NCBI GenBank assembly: GCA_012798935.1
Contig: JAAZMG010000170.1
Span: forward strand, 1 to 6,085
DNA: 6,085 bases
From: Tissierellia bacterium
GTDB taxonomy: Bacteria; Bacillota; Clostridia; Tissierellales; Tepidimicrobiaceae
Direction of reading: 5' to 3'
Program-made: the position numbers and the translations under genes
In this document: positions 1 through 5,683 of the stretch, one piece after another
How the letters are laid out: every line of letters starts with the position of its first letter
Numbering within the stretch: position 1 is the first letter of the stretch
The notes under the pieces: model-generated
What the model saw: the letters and a program-made list of their open reading frames with translations, nothing else
What the model was told of the DNA's origin: nothing
The model's database searches: none

Positions 1-738
1 GGAGCAGGTATACAGGCAGATTTAAAAACATTTGCTGCCCATAAAACCTATGGGATGAGTGTTATAACTTCTGTAACAGCACAAAATACTACAGGAGTAA
101 CAGGGGTAGTAGATTTACCACCAGAGTTTGTAGGTAAACAGCTCGATGCAGTATTTACTGATATTTATCCAGATGCAATAAAGATTGGTATGATATCAAA
201 TGAAAAAATAGTAAGAGTTGTAGTTGAAAAATTAAAGGAATATTGTGGGAAAAATATTGTACTAGATCCAGTTATGGTATCAACTAGTGGAAGTGCTTTA
301 ATGAAATCCACTGCAACTAAAACTTTAATTGAGAAGCTATTACCATTGGCAGATATTATTACACCTAATATCTCTGAAGCAGCAGTATTAAGTGGTATAG
401 AAGTGAGTAATAAAAAAGATATGGAAGAAGCTTCTAAGATAATAGGCAAATCTATAAAAGGAGCTGTACTAGTTAAAGGTGGGCACCTAAAGGATTGTGC
501 AGATGATGTACTATATATGGAAGGAAAAATTTATTGGTTACAAGGTGAAAAGATAGATAATCCCAATACCCACGGGACAGGCTGTACTTTATCCTCAGCC
601 ATAGCAGTAAACCTTGCTAAAGGAATGGATATATTAGAAGCAGTACAAAATTCTAAAGATTATTTAAAAGGAGCAATAAATGCAGGTTTAGATTTAGGAA
701 AAGGCAGAGGTCCTTTAAATCATCTATATAATATTTAA
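1..738 (+). CDS. thiD: Hydroxymethylpyrimidine/phosphomethylpyrimidine kinase (5'-partial)
   Basis: ThiD phosphorylates 4-amino-5-hydroxymethyl-2-methylpyrimidine (HMP) and then HMP phosphate with ATP in the cytosol, supplying the pyrimidine half of thiamine. The frame is open from base 1, so the true start lies upstream: the first visible residues, GAGIQADLKT, are the usual ThiD N-terminal substrate-binding stretch. The in-frame ATG at base 55 falls inside the conserved fold and is not the start. With 245 visible codons against a usual length of about 260-270, roughly 15-20 residues are missing. Visible marks, numbered from base 1, are TSVTAQNTTGV (about 23-33), DPVM (89-92), KGGH (159-162) and HGTGCTLSSAIA (191-202), which carries the anion-hole/catalytic Cys of the ribokinase-like fold. 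The protein ends normally at TAA. Some relatives also act on pyridoxal, so a dual HMP/pyridoxal kinase is possible. No terminator is visible downstream. Confidence 0.95.
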   Translation, partial: GAGIQADLKTFAAHKTYGMSVITSVTAQNTTGVTGVVDLPPEFVGKQLDAVFTDIYPDAIKIGMISNEKIVRVVVEKLKEYCGKNIVLDPVMVSTSGSALMKSTATKTLIEKLLPLADIITPNISEAAVLSGIEVSNKKDMEEASKIIGKSIKGAVLVKGGHLKDCADDVLYMEGKIYWLQGEKIDNPNTHGTGCTLSSAIAVNLAKGMDILEAVQNSKDYLKGAINAGLDLGKGRGPLNHLYNI

Positions 739-741
739 AAG

Positions 742-866
742 GGGTATAAGAAATTCACAATAATTTTTATTGAATCTGGGGTCTATTAGCTATTTATGGT
801 TTACAGCTAATGGGTATCATAGGAGTTTTCTCTATAGTAATGCTTGTAATACAAACAATATTATAA
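742..866 (+). pseudogene. Possible decayed small hydrophobic reading frame
   Basis: Two adjoining frames between thiD and pepT read like protein but are broken. From 742 the thiD frame gives GYKKFTIIFIESGVY and then a stop at 787. A second frame, open from 774 to the stop at 864-866, gives a very hydrophobic segment containing LLAIYGLQLMGIIG and VFSIVMLVIQTI, like one transmembrane helix. A one-base change near 775-790 would join them. No ATG, GTG or TTG with a ribosome binding site leads into either part. The only ATG near the start of the second frame (810) would give 18 residues and lacks a good Shine-Dalgarno. I do not recognise the family. Chance hydrophobicity in AT-rich DNA is a real alternative. 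Confidence 0.2.
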
Positions 867-872
867 TATGAT
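844..872 (+). promoter_or_regulatory. Predicted SigA-type promoter of pepT
   Basis: The -35-like TTGTAA (844-849) is separated by exactly 17 bases from the -10-like TATGAT (867-872). Transcription would start near 879, leaving a leader of about 20 bases before pepT. A TATAAT also occurs at 862-867, but its spacing to the same -35 is only 12 bases, so the pair given here is preferred. Confidence 0.45.
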
Positions 873-901
873 ATTTTTAATACTAGGGAGAGGAGAATTA
901 T

Positions 902-2113
902 ATGGATAAAATTATTGATAGATTTAAAAGATATATTGCTATAGACACAAGATCTGATGAAAATAGCAATACTTGTCCTAGCACTAAAGGGCAGCTAGAA
1001 TTAGGAGCTTTACTGGTAGAAGAATTAAAGGAGCTAGGGCTTGACGGTATTAAGCAAGATGAAAATGGATATGTGTATGCTACACTTAAATCTAATATAG
1101 ATACAAAGGTACCGACAATAGGATTTATAGCACATTTAGATACTAGTCCTGATTTAGATGGCAAATGTACAAATCCAAATATTTTTCTATATGAAGGTGG
1201 CGATATTAAGTTAAATGACCAATATATTATGACAATAAAAGAGTTTCCTTTTTTAAAGGACCTTATAGGTAAGAGACTTATTACAACAGATGGAACAACT
1301 TTGTTAGGAGCCGATGATAAAGCTGGAGTGGCTGCAATTATTGATGCAATAGAATATTTAACCCTACATCCAGAAATTAAACATGGGGATATTAAAATAG
1401 GATTTACACCAGATGAAGAAATAGGTAGAGGGGCAGATTTATTTGATGTAGAAGGTTTTGGTGCAGATTTTGCCTATACTGTTGATGGAGGACCTGTAGG
1501 AGAGCTAGAATATGAAAATTTTAATGCTGCAAGTGTAAAAGTAGAGATTCAAGGTAAGAATGTTCATCCAGGAACAGCCAAGAATTTAATGATAAACTCC
1601 ATTAGGATTGCTATGGAGTTAGAGGGTATGTTACCAGTAGAACAAAAACCAGAGTATACAGAAGGATATGAGGGTTTCTATTTATTAGTTGATATTACTG
1701 GAAGTGTAGATCATACTGTTGTTAACTATATTATTAGAGATCATTTTATGGATAGATTTGAAGAAAAGAAAGCATATTTTAAGAAGATTGTGGATTTCTT
1801 AAATGATAAATATGGTAATATAATTACCATAGAAATTGAAGACAGTTATTATAATATGAAGAAAAAAATTGAACCTCATATGGAAATTATTCAACTTGCT
1901 AAAGAATCCATGCAGGAACTTGAGATTGAACCTATAATTAAACCTATTAGAGGAGGGACAGATGGAGCAAGACTTTCCTATATGGGACTTCCATGCCCTA
2001 ATATTTTTACCGGTGGATATAACTTTCATGGAAGATTTGAATTGATTCCAATAGAGTCTGTGAAATTGGCATCCCAATTAATCGTAAAAATCATTGAAAA
2101 CAATGCTAGATAG
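902..2113 (+). CDS. pepT: Peptidase T (tripeptide aminopeptidase, M20B family)
   Basis: PepT is a cytosolic di-zinc aminopeptidase that removes the N-terminal residue from tripeptides, feeding peptide nitrogen and carbon into metabolism. At 403 residues it matches the family's usual length of about 405-410. The M20 metal site is complete. HLD (His78, Asp80) carries the first ligand and catalytic Asp. GADDKAG (136-142) carries the bridging Asp138, and DEEIGRGA (171-178) carries the general base Glu172 and ligand Glu173. VDGG supplies Asp195 and NFHGRFE supplies His376. The dimerisation-domain stretch NVHPGTAKN (220-228) and RGGTDGARLS (350-359) are also typical of PepT rather than of other M20 peptidases. 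The ATG start is supported by a strong AGGAG at 891-895, six bases upstream. No signal peptide is seen. It appears to have its own promoter and no obvious terminator. Confidence 0.96.
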   Translation: MDKIIDRFKRYIAIDTRSDENSNTCPSTKGQLELGALLVEELKELGLDGIKQDENGYVYATLKSNIDTKVPTIGFIAHLDTSPDLDGKCTNPNIFLYEGGDIKLNDQYIMTIKEFPFLKDLIGKRLITTDGTTLLGADDKAGVAAIIDAIEYLTLHPEIKHGDIKIGFTPDEEIGRGADLFDVEGFGADFAYTVDGGPVGELEYENFNAASVKVEIQGKNVHPGTAKNLMINSIRIAMELEGMLPVEQKPEYTEGYEGFYLLVDITGSVDHTVVNYIIRDHFMDRFEEKKAYFKKIVDFLNDKYGNIITIEIEDSYYNMKKKIEPHMEIIQLAKESMQELEIEPIIKPIRGGTDGARLSYMGLPCPNIFTGGYNFHGRFELIPIESVKLASQLIVKIIENNAR

Positions 2114-2150
2114 ATGAAAATTTCATTTTAGTAAATAATATAGAGGAGCC

Positions 2151-2246
2151 ATGGGCAAATTAGAAGGATTAGATGTGAACGGGGTGTTTTATTTTTTGAA
2201 TAAAGAAGATATGAATAATAATTGTTTATCTGCAAAAGCTAATTAA
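2151..2246 (+). CDS. Possible small protein of 31 residues, function unknown
   Basis: An ATG at 2151 opens a 31-codon frame beginning MGKLEGLDVNGVFYFLN and ending at TAA. It fills most of the space between pepT and the coat gene. An AGAGGAG at 2142-2148 sits just upstream, but only two bases separate it from the ATG, which is closer than usual. The peptide is soluble-looking, with no signal or membrane segment, and I recognise no family. If real, it lies 24 bases before the coat gene and could share its transcript. It may equally be a chance frame or a fragment. Confidence 0.3.
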   Translation: MGKLEGLDVNGVFYFLNKEDMNNNCLSAKAN

Positions 2247-2258
2247 TAGAAAATAATT

Positions 2259-2264
2259 GGAGGT
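2259..2264 (+). promoter_or_regulatory. Ribosome binding site fixing the TTG start of the coat gene
   Basis: GGAGGT is a full match to the anti-Shine-Dalgarno complement and ends six bases before the TTG at 2271. No ATG lies at a suitable distance in that frame, and the GTG at 2266 is in another frame. The non-ATG start is therefore well supported. Confidence 0.8.
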
Positions 2265-2270
2265 GGTGTT

Positions 2271-2726
2271 TTGCAGATAAAGCTTACACAAAAAGAGAGA
2301 ATGCTATTAGAAGATGGAAAGAAGCAGGAAGATTTATGTGTAAAGAAATATCAAAGTTATGCAAATCAAGTTCAGGATGTACAGCTTAAAAACTTATTAA
2401 CAGAGATTGCCGGAGAAGAACAACATCATCTTGATATGATCAATCAAATGTTGCAAGGTATGCAACCAAATATGGCACATAAGCCAAGCAGCCCCACTGT
2501 AGAGGCTAAAGCTACATTCCAAGGACCTAGTACAACGGATCAAACTTTATTAGAAGATTTGTTATCTACTGAAAAATATGTATCTGGATTTTATGATACG
2601 GCAGTATTTGAATCAGCAGATCCTAATGTTCGTCAAGCTATTCAACATATACAAAAAGATGAGCAAAATCATGGACAAAAATTGTTTAACTATATGAATA
2701 GTCATGGAATGTATGATATTCAATAA
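2271..2726 (+). CDS. CotF-like spore coat protein (ferritin-like fold)
   Basis: This 151-residue protein belongs to the Coat F family of small helical proteins found in or on the endospore coat of Bacilli and Clostridia. The opening KLTQKERMLLEDGKKQE and the closing half, with LLSTEKYVSGFYDTAVFE (97-114), IQHIQKDEQNHG (124-135) and the C-terminal FNYMNSHGMYDIQ, are characteristic of clostridial members, and the length is typical. Two helical-hairpin halves (about 1-64 and 88-145) are joined by a Pro/Ser-rich linker (about 65-87). Glu20, Glu50-x-x-His53, Glu101 and Glu131-x-x-His134 fall in the pattern of a ferritin/rubrerythrin di-iron site. That is a reading of the sequence; iron binding is not established for the family to my knowledge. 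There is no signal peptide, as expected for a protein made in the mother cell. It would be expected under late sporulation sigma factors, but I could not find a convincing SigE or SigK promoter. A terminator follows 39 bases after the stop. Confidence 0.88.
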   Translation: MQIKLTQKERMLLEDGKKQEDLCVKKYQSYANQVQDVQLKNLLTEIAGEEQHHLDMINQMLQGMQPNMAHKPSSPTVEAKATFQGPSTTDQTLLEDLLSTEKYVSGFYDTAVFESADPNVRQAIQHIQKDEQNHGQKLFNYMNSHGMYDIQ

Positions 2727-2761
2727 AAATATAAACTAATTGGAAGCATTTAGGGAGTAAA

Positions 2762-2819
2762 GTGCACCTCCGAAAGTTAGACAATAAATTTAACTTTTGG
2801 AGGTGTTTTTTATTGTCTA
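2762..2819. repeat. IS3/IS150-like terminal sequence with interlocked inverted repeats
   Basis: The stretch GTGCACCTCC followed by GAAAGTTAGACA resembles, from memory, the terminal repeats of IS3-family (IS150-group) elements, which commonly read CCCC-AAAAGTTAGACA and carry a nearby reverse-complement copy. A second perfect inverted repeat of 11 bases, TAGACAATAAA (2778-2788) and TTTATTGTCTA (2809-2819), interlocks with the terminator arms. No transposase frame is present on either side, so if this is an IS end it is a solo relic or a small derivative now serving as a terminator. The IS assignment is an inference; the repeats are directly visible. Confidence 0.35.
2765..2811 (+). terminator. 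Intrinsic terminator after the spore coat gene
   Basis: The left arm CACCTCCGAAAGTTA (2765-2779) pairs with the right arm TAACTTTTGGAGGTG (2791-2805) over 15 base pairs with one G-U pair. An 11-base loop separates the arms, and a run of six T follows (2806-2811). It ends the coat-gene transcript. The stem sequence resembles insertion-sequence ends (see the overlapping repeat). Confidence 0.8.
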
Positions 2820-2863
2820 TTTTCAAATTTTCATTACTTTGTATGGAATTGAGATTATAACAA

Positions 2864-2872
2864 TGCTATAAT
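2864..2872 (+). promoter_or_regulatory. Extended -10 promoter upstream of the nitroreductase-like gene
   Basis: TGCTATAAT is a perfect extended -10 (TG-n-TATAAT). No good -35 lies 17 bases upstream, which is tolerable for an extended -10. Transcription would start near 2879 and give a leader of about 65 bases. Confidence 0.45.
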
Positions 2873-2888
2873 AATCTTACTAGAGCTA

Positions 2889-2916
2889 TTTAAAAAAAGA
2901 TATAAGGGTATATAAT
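2889..2916 (+). promoter_or_regulatory. Second candidate promoter, closer to the nitroreductase-like gene
   Basis: TTTAAA (2889-2894) and a consensus TATAAT (2911-2916) are 16 bases apart. Start of transcription near 2923 would leave a leader of about 20 bases. The surrounding DNA is almost pure A/T, so a chance match is quite possible. Confidence 0.3.
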
Positions 2917-2944
2917 ATATATCATATAGGGGAGGGCGATTTGT

Positions 2945-3760
2945 TTGTTGATGAGTAATTTTTTAAAAGATAGAAAATCAGTTAGAGATTTTAAGAATAA
3001 GAAGTTAGACAATAAGGTTTTTGAAGAAATTAAGGAATATTGTAGTGGATTAGAAAAAGAAGAAGGTCAAGATAGTTTTGAATTTATGTTCTTTGAAGAT
3101 GGAGATAGAATATTTAAGTCTCTAAAAGGTTTAGGGGGATATGCTGGAGTTATGATAAAAAGTCCTCATTATATAGGTCTAAATCTAAAAAATGAGAAGG
3201 AAGAATCAATAATCTATGGTGGATATTATATAGAAAAACTAATTACTAAACTAACCAATCTAAATGTAGGCAGCTGTTGGGTTATCATTAAGGATGTAGA
3301 TTTAAAAACTAAAGAAGACTTATTTAATATAGAAAAAGGGAATATAGATTACCTATTGGCAATTGGCTATCCTATAGCAAAAAATCCATTTGTTACAGAA
3401 CCCTTTAGTTCAAGACTTGGGGTTGAAGATATTTTATTTAAAGATGAAATTGGAAAACCCATAGAGGTAGATGAGCTTGAAAGCAGAGGTTTAGATGATT
3501 TGTTTTATTATATAAGGTTTGCACCTTCAAGCTATAATAATCAACCCTGGAGATTTGTTTTAAAGGATCATAAGGTAACTTTATTATTAGCTTATTCTTC
3601 TAAAGAACAATTGAATCTAACCGATGCTGGTATAATAATGTATTATTTTGAAAGTTTAATAAAATCCATGGGGATCAATAATAGATGGAAACTAATAGAT
3701 AAGCCTGATTATGAAGATGAAAAATATAGATATAGATATATAGGAGAATTTAATATTTAA
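2945..3760 (+). CDS. Nitroreductase-family protein, TM1586-like
   Basis: Nitroreductase-family proteins bind FMN and reduce varied substrates with NAD(P)H; the physiological substrate of this branch is unknown. The N-terminus reads RKSVRDF (10-16), the phosphate-gripping Arg stretch of the family. FAPSSYNNQPWRF (192-204) is the other half of that signature but lies about 180 residues later. In ordinary nitroreductases these two lie within about 40 residues, whereas this arrangement, with two half-like domains in one chain, fits the 'putative TM nitroreductase' (TM1586) group. No membrane segment or signal peptide is visible. The start is probably the TTG at 2945: GGAGGG (2931-2936) lies eight bases upstream, while the TTG at 2948 and the ATG at 2951 are possible but farther away. 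Residue numbers count from 2945. The gene is bracketed by terminators at 2765-2811 and 3775-3806, so it is probably transcribed alone. Cofactor use is inferred from the family. Confidence 0.75.
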   Translation: MLMSNFLKDRKSVRDFKNKKLDNKVFEEIKEYCSGLEKEEGQDSFEFMFFEDGDRIFKSLKGLGGYAGVMIKSPHYIGLNLKNEKEESIIYGGYYIEKLITKLTNLNVGSCWVIIKDVDLKTKEDLFNIEKGNIDYLLAIGYPIAKNPFVTEPFSSRLGVEDILFKDEIGKPIEVDELESRGLDDLFYYIRFAPSSYNNQPWRFVLKDHKVTLLLAYSSKEQLNLTDAGIIMYYFESLIKSMGINNRWKLIDKPDYEDEKYRYRYIGEFNI

Positions 3761-3774
3761 ATTCTTTAAGGATT

Positions 3775-3806
3775 AAAAAAGAGGAATAGAGATATTCCTC
3801 TTTTTT
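3775..3806 (+). terminator. Intrinsic terminator after the nitroreductase-like gene
   Basis: A perfect 14-base-pair hairpin: AAAAAAGAGGAATA (3775-3788), loop GAGA (a GNRA-type tetraloop), then TATTCCTCTTTTTT (3793-3806). The A-run on the left and T-run on the right make it able to act in both directions, though no gene converges from the right here. Confidence 0.92.
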
Positions 3807-3835
3807 ATGGTGAAAAGTAATAATTTATTATTAAG

Positions 3836-3864
3836 TTGTGATAAACTATAGGTAAATATATTAT
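3836..3864 (+). promoter_or_regulatory. Candidate promoter of the TPR gene
   Basis: TTGTGA (3836-3841) and TATTAT (3859-3864) are 17 bases apart. Transcription would begin around 3871, almost on top of the Shine-Dalgarno, which leaves very little leader and lowers confidence. A promoter is expected here because a strong terminator lies just upstream. Confidence 0.35.
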
Positions 3865-3868
3865 ATTT

Positions 3869-3875
3869 AGAGGTG
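3869..3875 (+). promoter_or_regulatory. Ribosome binding site deciding the start of the TPR gene
   Basis: AGAGGTG ends nine bases before the ATG at 3885. The longer alternative start, GTG at 3873, overlaps this Shine-Dalgarno itself and has no other one upstream. The ATG at 3885 is therefore preferred. Confidence 0.6.
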
Positions 3876-3884
3876 TACAGTAGT

Positions 3885-4832
3885 ATGAAAACTCAGTTAA
3901 GTAGTACGGATAGAAGGCAAAACTATATTGTTCTTGCAGAAAACTCATATTTAGATGATGATATGGAGAGGACTATTAGGTTTTATTTTAAGGCATTACA
4001 GTTTAAAGGCACTAAGAATGAAAATATAGAAATTTTATATAATATTGCAATTATATATGATGAAATGGATATTCCTGAGAAAGCTTTAAAGTTTTATGAA
4101 AAAATCATAGGACTAGATCAAAATGAAGCAGGTGCTTTCTATGGCATGGGTACTATGTATGAAAGGTTAGACATGAAAGATGAGGCAATAAAAAGTTATT
4201 TTAAGGCAGTAGAAATTGATCCAGAGTATGACAGAGCTTATTTTTATATAGCTAATATTTATGATGAAATAGGAGAGAAGGATAAAGCTATCCACTATTA
4301 TAAAAAAGTAATAGATATTATTCCCAGTGATTATATAGCATATAATAATTTAGGATCTATATATGAGGAATCAAAACATTATGAAAAAGCATATCAGATG
4401 ATAAAAAGGAGTATAGAAATAAACCCAAATTATTATAAGGCTTTGTTTAATATGGGTGTAATATATAAAAAAACAAATAAATATAAAAGGGCTATAGAAT
4501 ATTACAACAAGTCTATAGAAAAAAATAGTAATTATCCTTATTCTTATTTAAACAAGTCGGCAATATATATTGAACAGAAAAAATTTGATGAATCCATAAA
4601 AGTGTTAACAGAGGGAATAAAGCATAATCCTTATGCAGAATATCTTTACTATAATAGGGCTTGTTGTTATTCAATATTAGGTCAGGTTGATAATGCAATA
4701 AAGGATTTGAGGAAGGCTATACTCATATATCCTAAAATAATAGAAATGATTGAAATAGATAATGACTTGGTTAATCTACGAGAGGATGAAAGGTTTATTT
4801 TCCTTCTCAATCAAAATAAAAATAATAAATAG
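3885..4832 (+). CDS. Tetratricopeptide (TPR) repeat protein
   Basis: This 315-residue protein is built almost wholly of TPR units, 34-residue helix-turn-helix repeats that form a curved scaffold for binding other proteins or peptides. Seven clear units occupy about residues 48-81, 82-115, 116-149, 150-183, 184-217, 218-251 and 252-285, and a weaker one covers about 14-47. The consensus positions are visible, for example YNNLGSIY and the following Pro-ending turn EINP in the fourth clear unit. The tail IDNDLVNLREDERFIFLL is the common capping segment that closes bacterial TPR arrays. There is no signal peptide, lipobox or membrane helix and no attached enzyme domain, so a cytosolic adaptor is most likely. 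Partners and process cannot be named from the sequence. It starts after a strong terminator. About 50 bases separate it from map, with a likely promoter for map between them. Confidence 0.9.
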   Translation: MKTQLSSTDRRQNYIVLAENSYLDDDMERTIRFYFKALQFKGTKNENIEILYNIAIIYDEMDIPEKALKFYEKIIGLDQNEAGAFYGMGTMYERLDMKDEAIKSYFKAVEIDPEYDRAYFYIANIYDEIGEKDKAIHYYKKVIDIIPSDYIAYNNLGSIYEESKHYEKAYQMIKRSIEINPNYYKALFNMGVIYKKTNKYKRAIEYYNKSIEKNSNYPYSYLNKSAIYIEQKKFDESIKVLTEGIKHNPYAEYLYYNRACCYSILGQVDNAIKDLRKAILIYPKIIEMIEIDNDLVNLREDERFIFLLNQNKNNK

Positions 4833-4851
4833 ATTTAATTTTGGGTTTGAA

Positions 4852-4860
4852 TGATATAAT
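4852..4860 (+). promoter_or_regulatory. Extended -10 promoter of map
   Basis: TGATATAAT is a perfect TG-n-TATAAT extended -10. A second, overlapping TATAAT lies at 4860-4865. No convincing -35 is seen. Transcription would start near 4867, about 20 bases before the map ATG. Confidence 0.5.
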
Positions 4861-4885
4861 ATAATTATAGAAAGGATAGAGGTAT

Positions 4886-5635
4886 ATGGTAATTTTAAAG
4901 ACGAAAGAAGAAATAGGAAAGATGAAGAAAGCTGGAGAATTATTAGCAAAGGTACATAAGGAAATTGCTAAAATTATTAAACCTGGTATAAGTACTTATG
5001 AAATAGATCAATTCGTAGAGAAATATTTAAAAGAACACAATGCAATACCTGAACAAAAAGGCTATCAAGGGTTTCCTTATGCCATATGTGCATCTATTAA
5101 TGATGAAATATGTCATGGTTTTCCTAGGAAAGAACCCTTAAAAGATGGAGATATAGTAACTATAGATATGGTAGTAAATATAGATGGGTGGTTAGCAGAT
5201 TCTGCTTGGAGCTATGGAGTAGGAAATATTTCTGATGAAGCTCAAAAGCTATTAGATGTTACTAAGAATGCTTTATATTTAGGTATAGAAAAAGCTGTTA
5301 TAGGGAATAGGACAGGGGATATATCCTATGCTATTCAATCCTATGTAGAAGGGGAAGGATTTTCTGTTGTGAGAGATTTTGTTGGTCATGGCATAGGTAG
5401 AGATATGCATGAGTCTCCTCAGGTTCCCCATTTTGGTAGACCAGGCAGAGGTCCTAGATTACTAGAGGGAATGGTATTTACTATAGAGCCTATGGTTAAT
5501 ATAGGGACTTATAGTTGTACTATAGATAGTAATGAATGGACAGCAAGGACAGCAGATGGCAAATTATCAGCCCAATACGAGCATACTTTAGCTATAACGA
5601 AAGATGGTCCATTAATATTAACAGAACAAGAATAA
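4886..5635 (+). CDS. map: Methionine aminopeptidase, type I
   Basis: Methionine aminopeptidase removes the initiator Met from new proteins when the second residue is small, in the cytosol at the ribosome exit. At 249 residues it is the short form: it has the bare pita-bread catalytic domain without the N-terminal SEC-C zinc extension carried by some clostridial copies. All five metal ligands are present: Asp94 (TIDM), Asp105 (LADSAW), His168 (FVGHGIG), Glu201 (TIEPM) and Glu232 (QYEHT). The substrate-binding His77 (ICHGFP) and His175 (DMHESP) are also there. AAGGA at 4872-4876 lies nine bases before the ATG; a nearer GAGG at 4879-4882 leaves only three. The gene is not in the ribosomal-protein cluster (secY-adk-map-infA), where the main copy usually sits in Firmicutes, so this may be a second isozyme. 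It may share a transcript with the following membrane protein gene. Confidence 0.95.
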   Translation: MVILKTKEEIGKMKKAGELLAKVHKEIAKIIKPGISTYEIDQFVEKYLKEHNAIPEQKGYQGFPYAICASINDEICHGFPRKEPLKDGDIVTIDMVVNIDGWLADSAWSYGVGNISDEAQKLLDVTKNALYLGIEKAVIGNRTGDISYAIQSYVEGEGFSVVRDFVGHGIGRDMHESPQVPHFGRPGRGPRLLEGMVFTIEPMVNIGTYSCTIDSNEWTARTADGKLSAQYEHTLAITKDGPLILTEQE

Positions 5636-5683
5636 TATAGAAGTATGGATAGATGTTTTAAATAAATTAAAGGAAGGTGTAAA

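Noticed and set aside
165..449. Minus-strand open frames over thiD, pepT, the TPR gene and map (for example 165-449, 898-1164, 1799-2077, 4513-4698, 5509-5757)
   Set aside because: They lie opposite well-supported genes, have no family features and look like codon-bias shadows.
55..738. Treating the ATG at 55 as the start of thiD
   Set aside because: The frame is open to base 1 and the residues before the ATG (GAGIQADLKT and following) are conserved ThiD sequence, so the gene is truncated by the window edge.
2114..2126. Palindrome ATGAAA-A-TTTCAT right after pepT as a terminator or operator
   Set aside because: The stem is only six A/T-rich pairs with no real loop and no T-run, so it would not terminate and is easily due to chance.
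2134..2142. AATAATATA as a SigK -10 (CATAnnnTA) for the coat gene
   Set aside because: It lacks the initial C and no matching -35 is seen; such strings are common in DNA this rich in A and T.
2778..2819. A functional H-type pseudoknot or riboswitch in the coat-gene terminator
   Set aside because: The A-B-A'-B' order permits it on paper, but a 15-bp stem with almost no connecting loop bases would be hard to thread, and no aptamer-like conserved core is present. The IS-end explanation is simpler.
3873..3884. GTG at 3873 as the start of the TPR gene
   Set aside because: It lies inside the AGAGGTG Shine-Dalgarno that serves the ATG at 3885 and has no ribosome binding site of its own.
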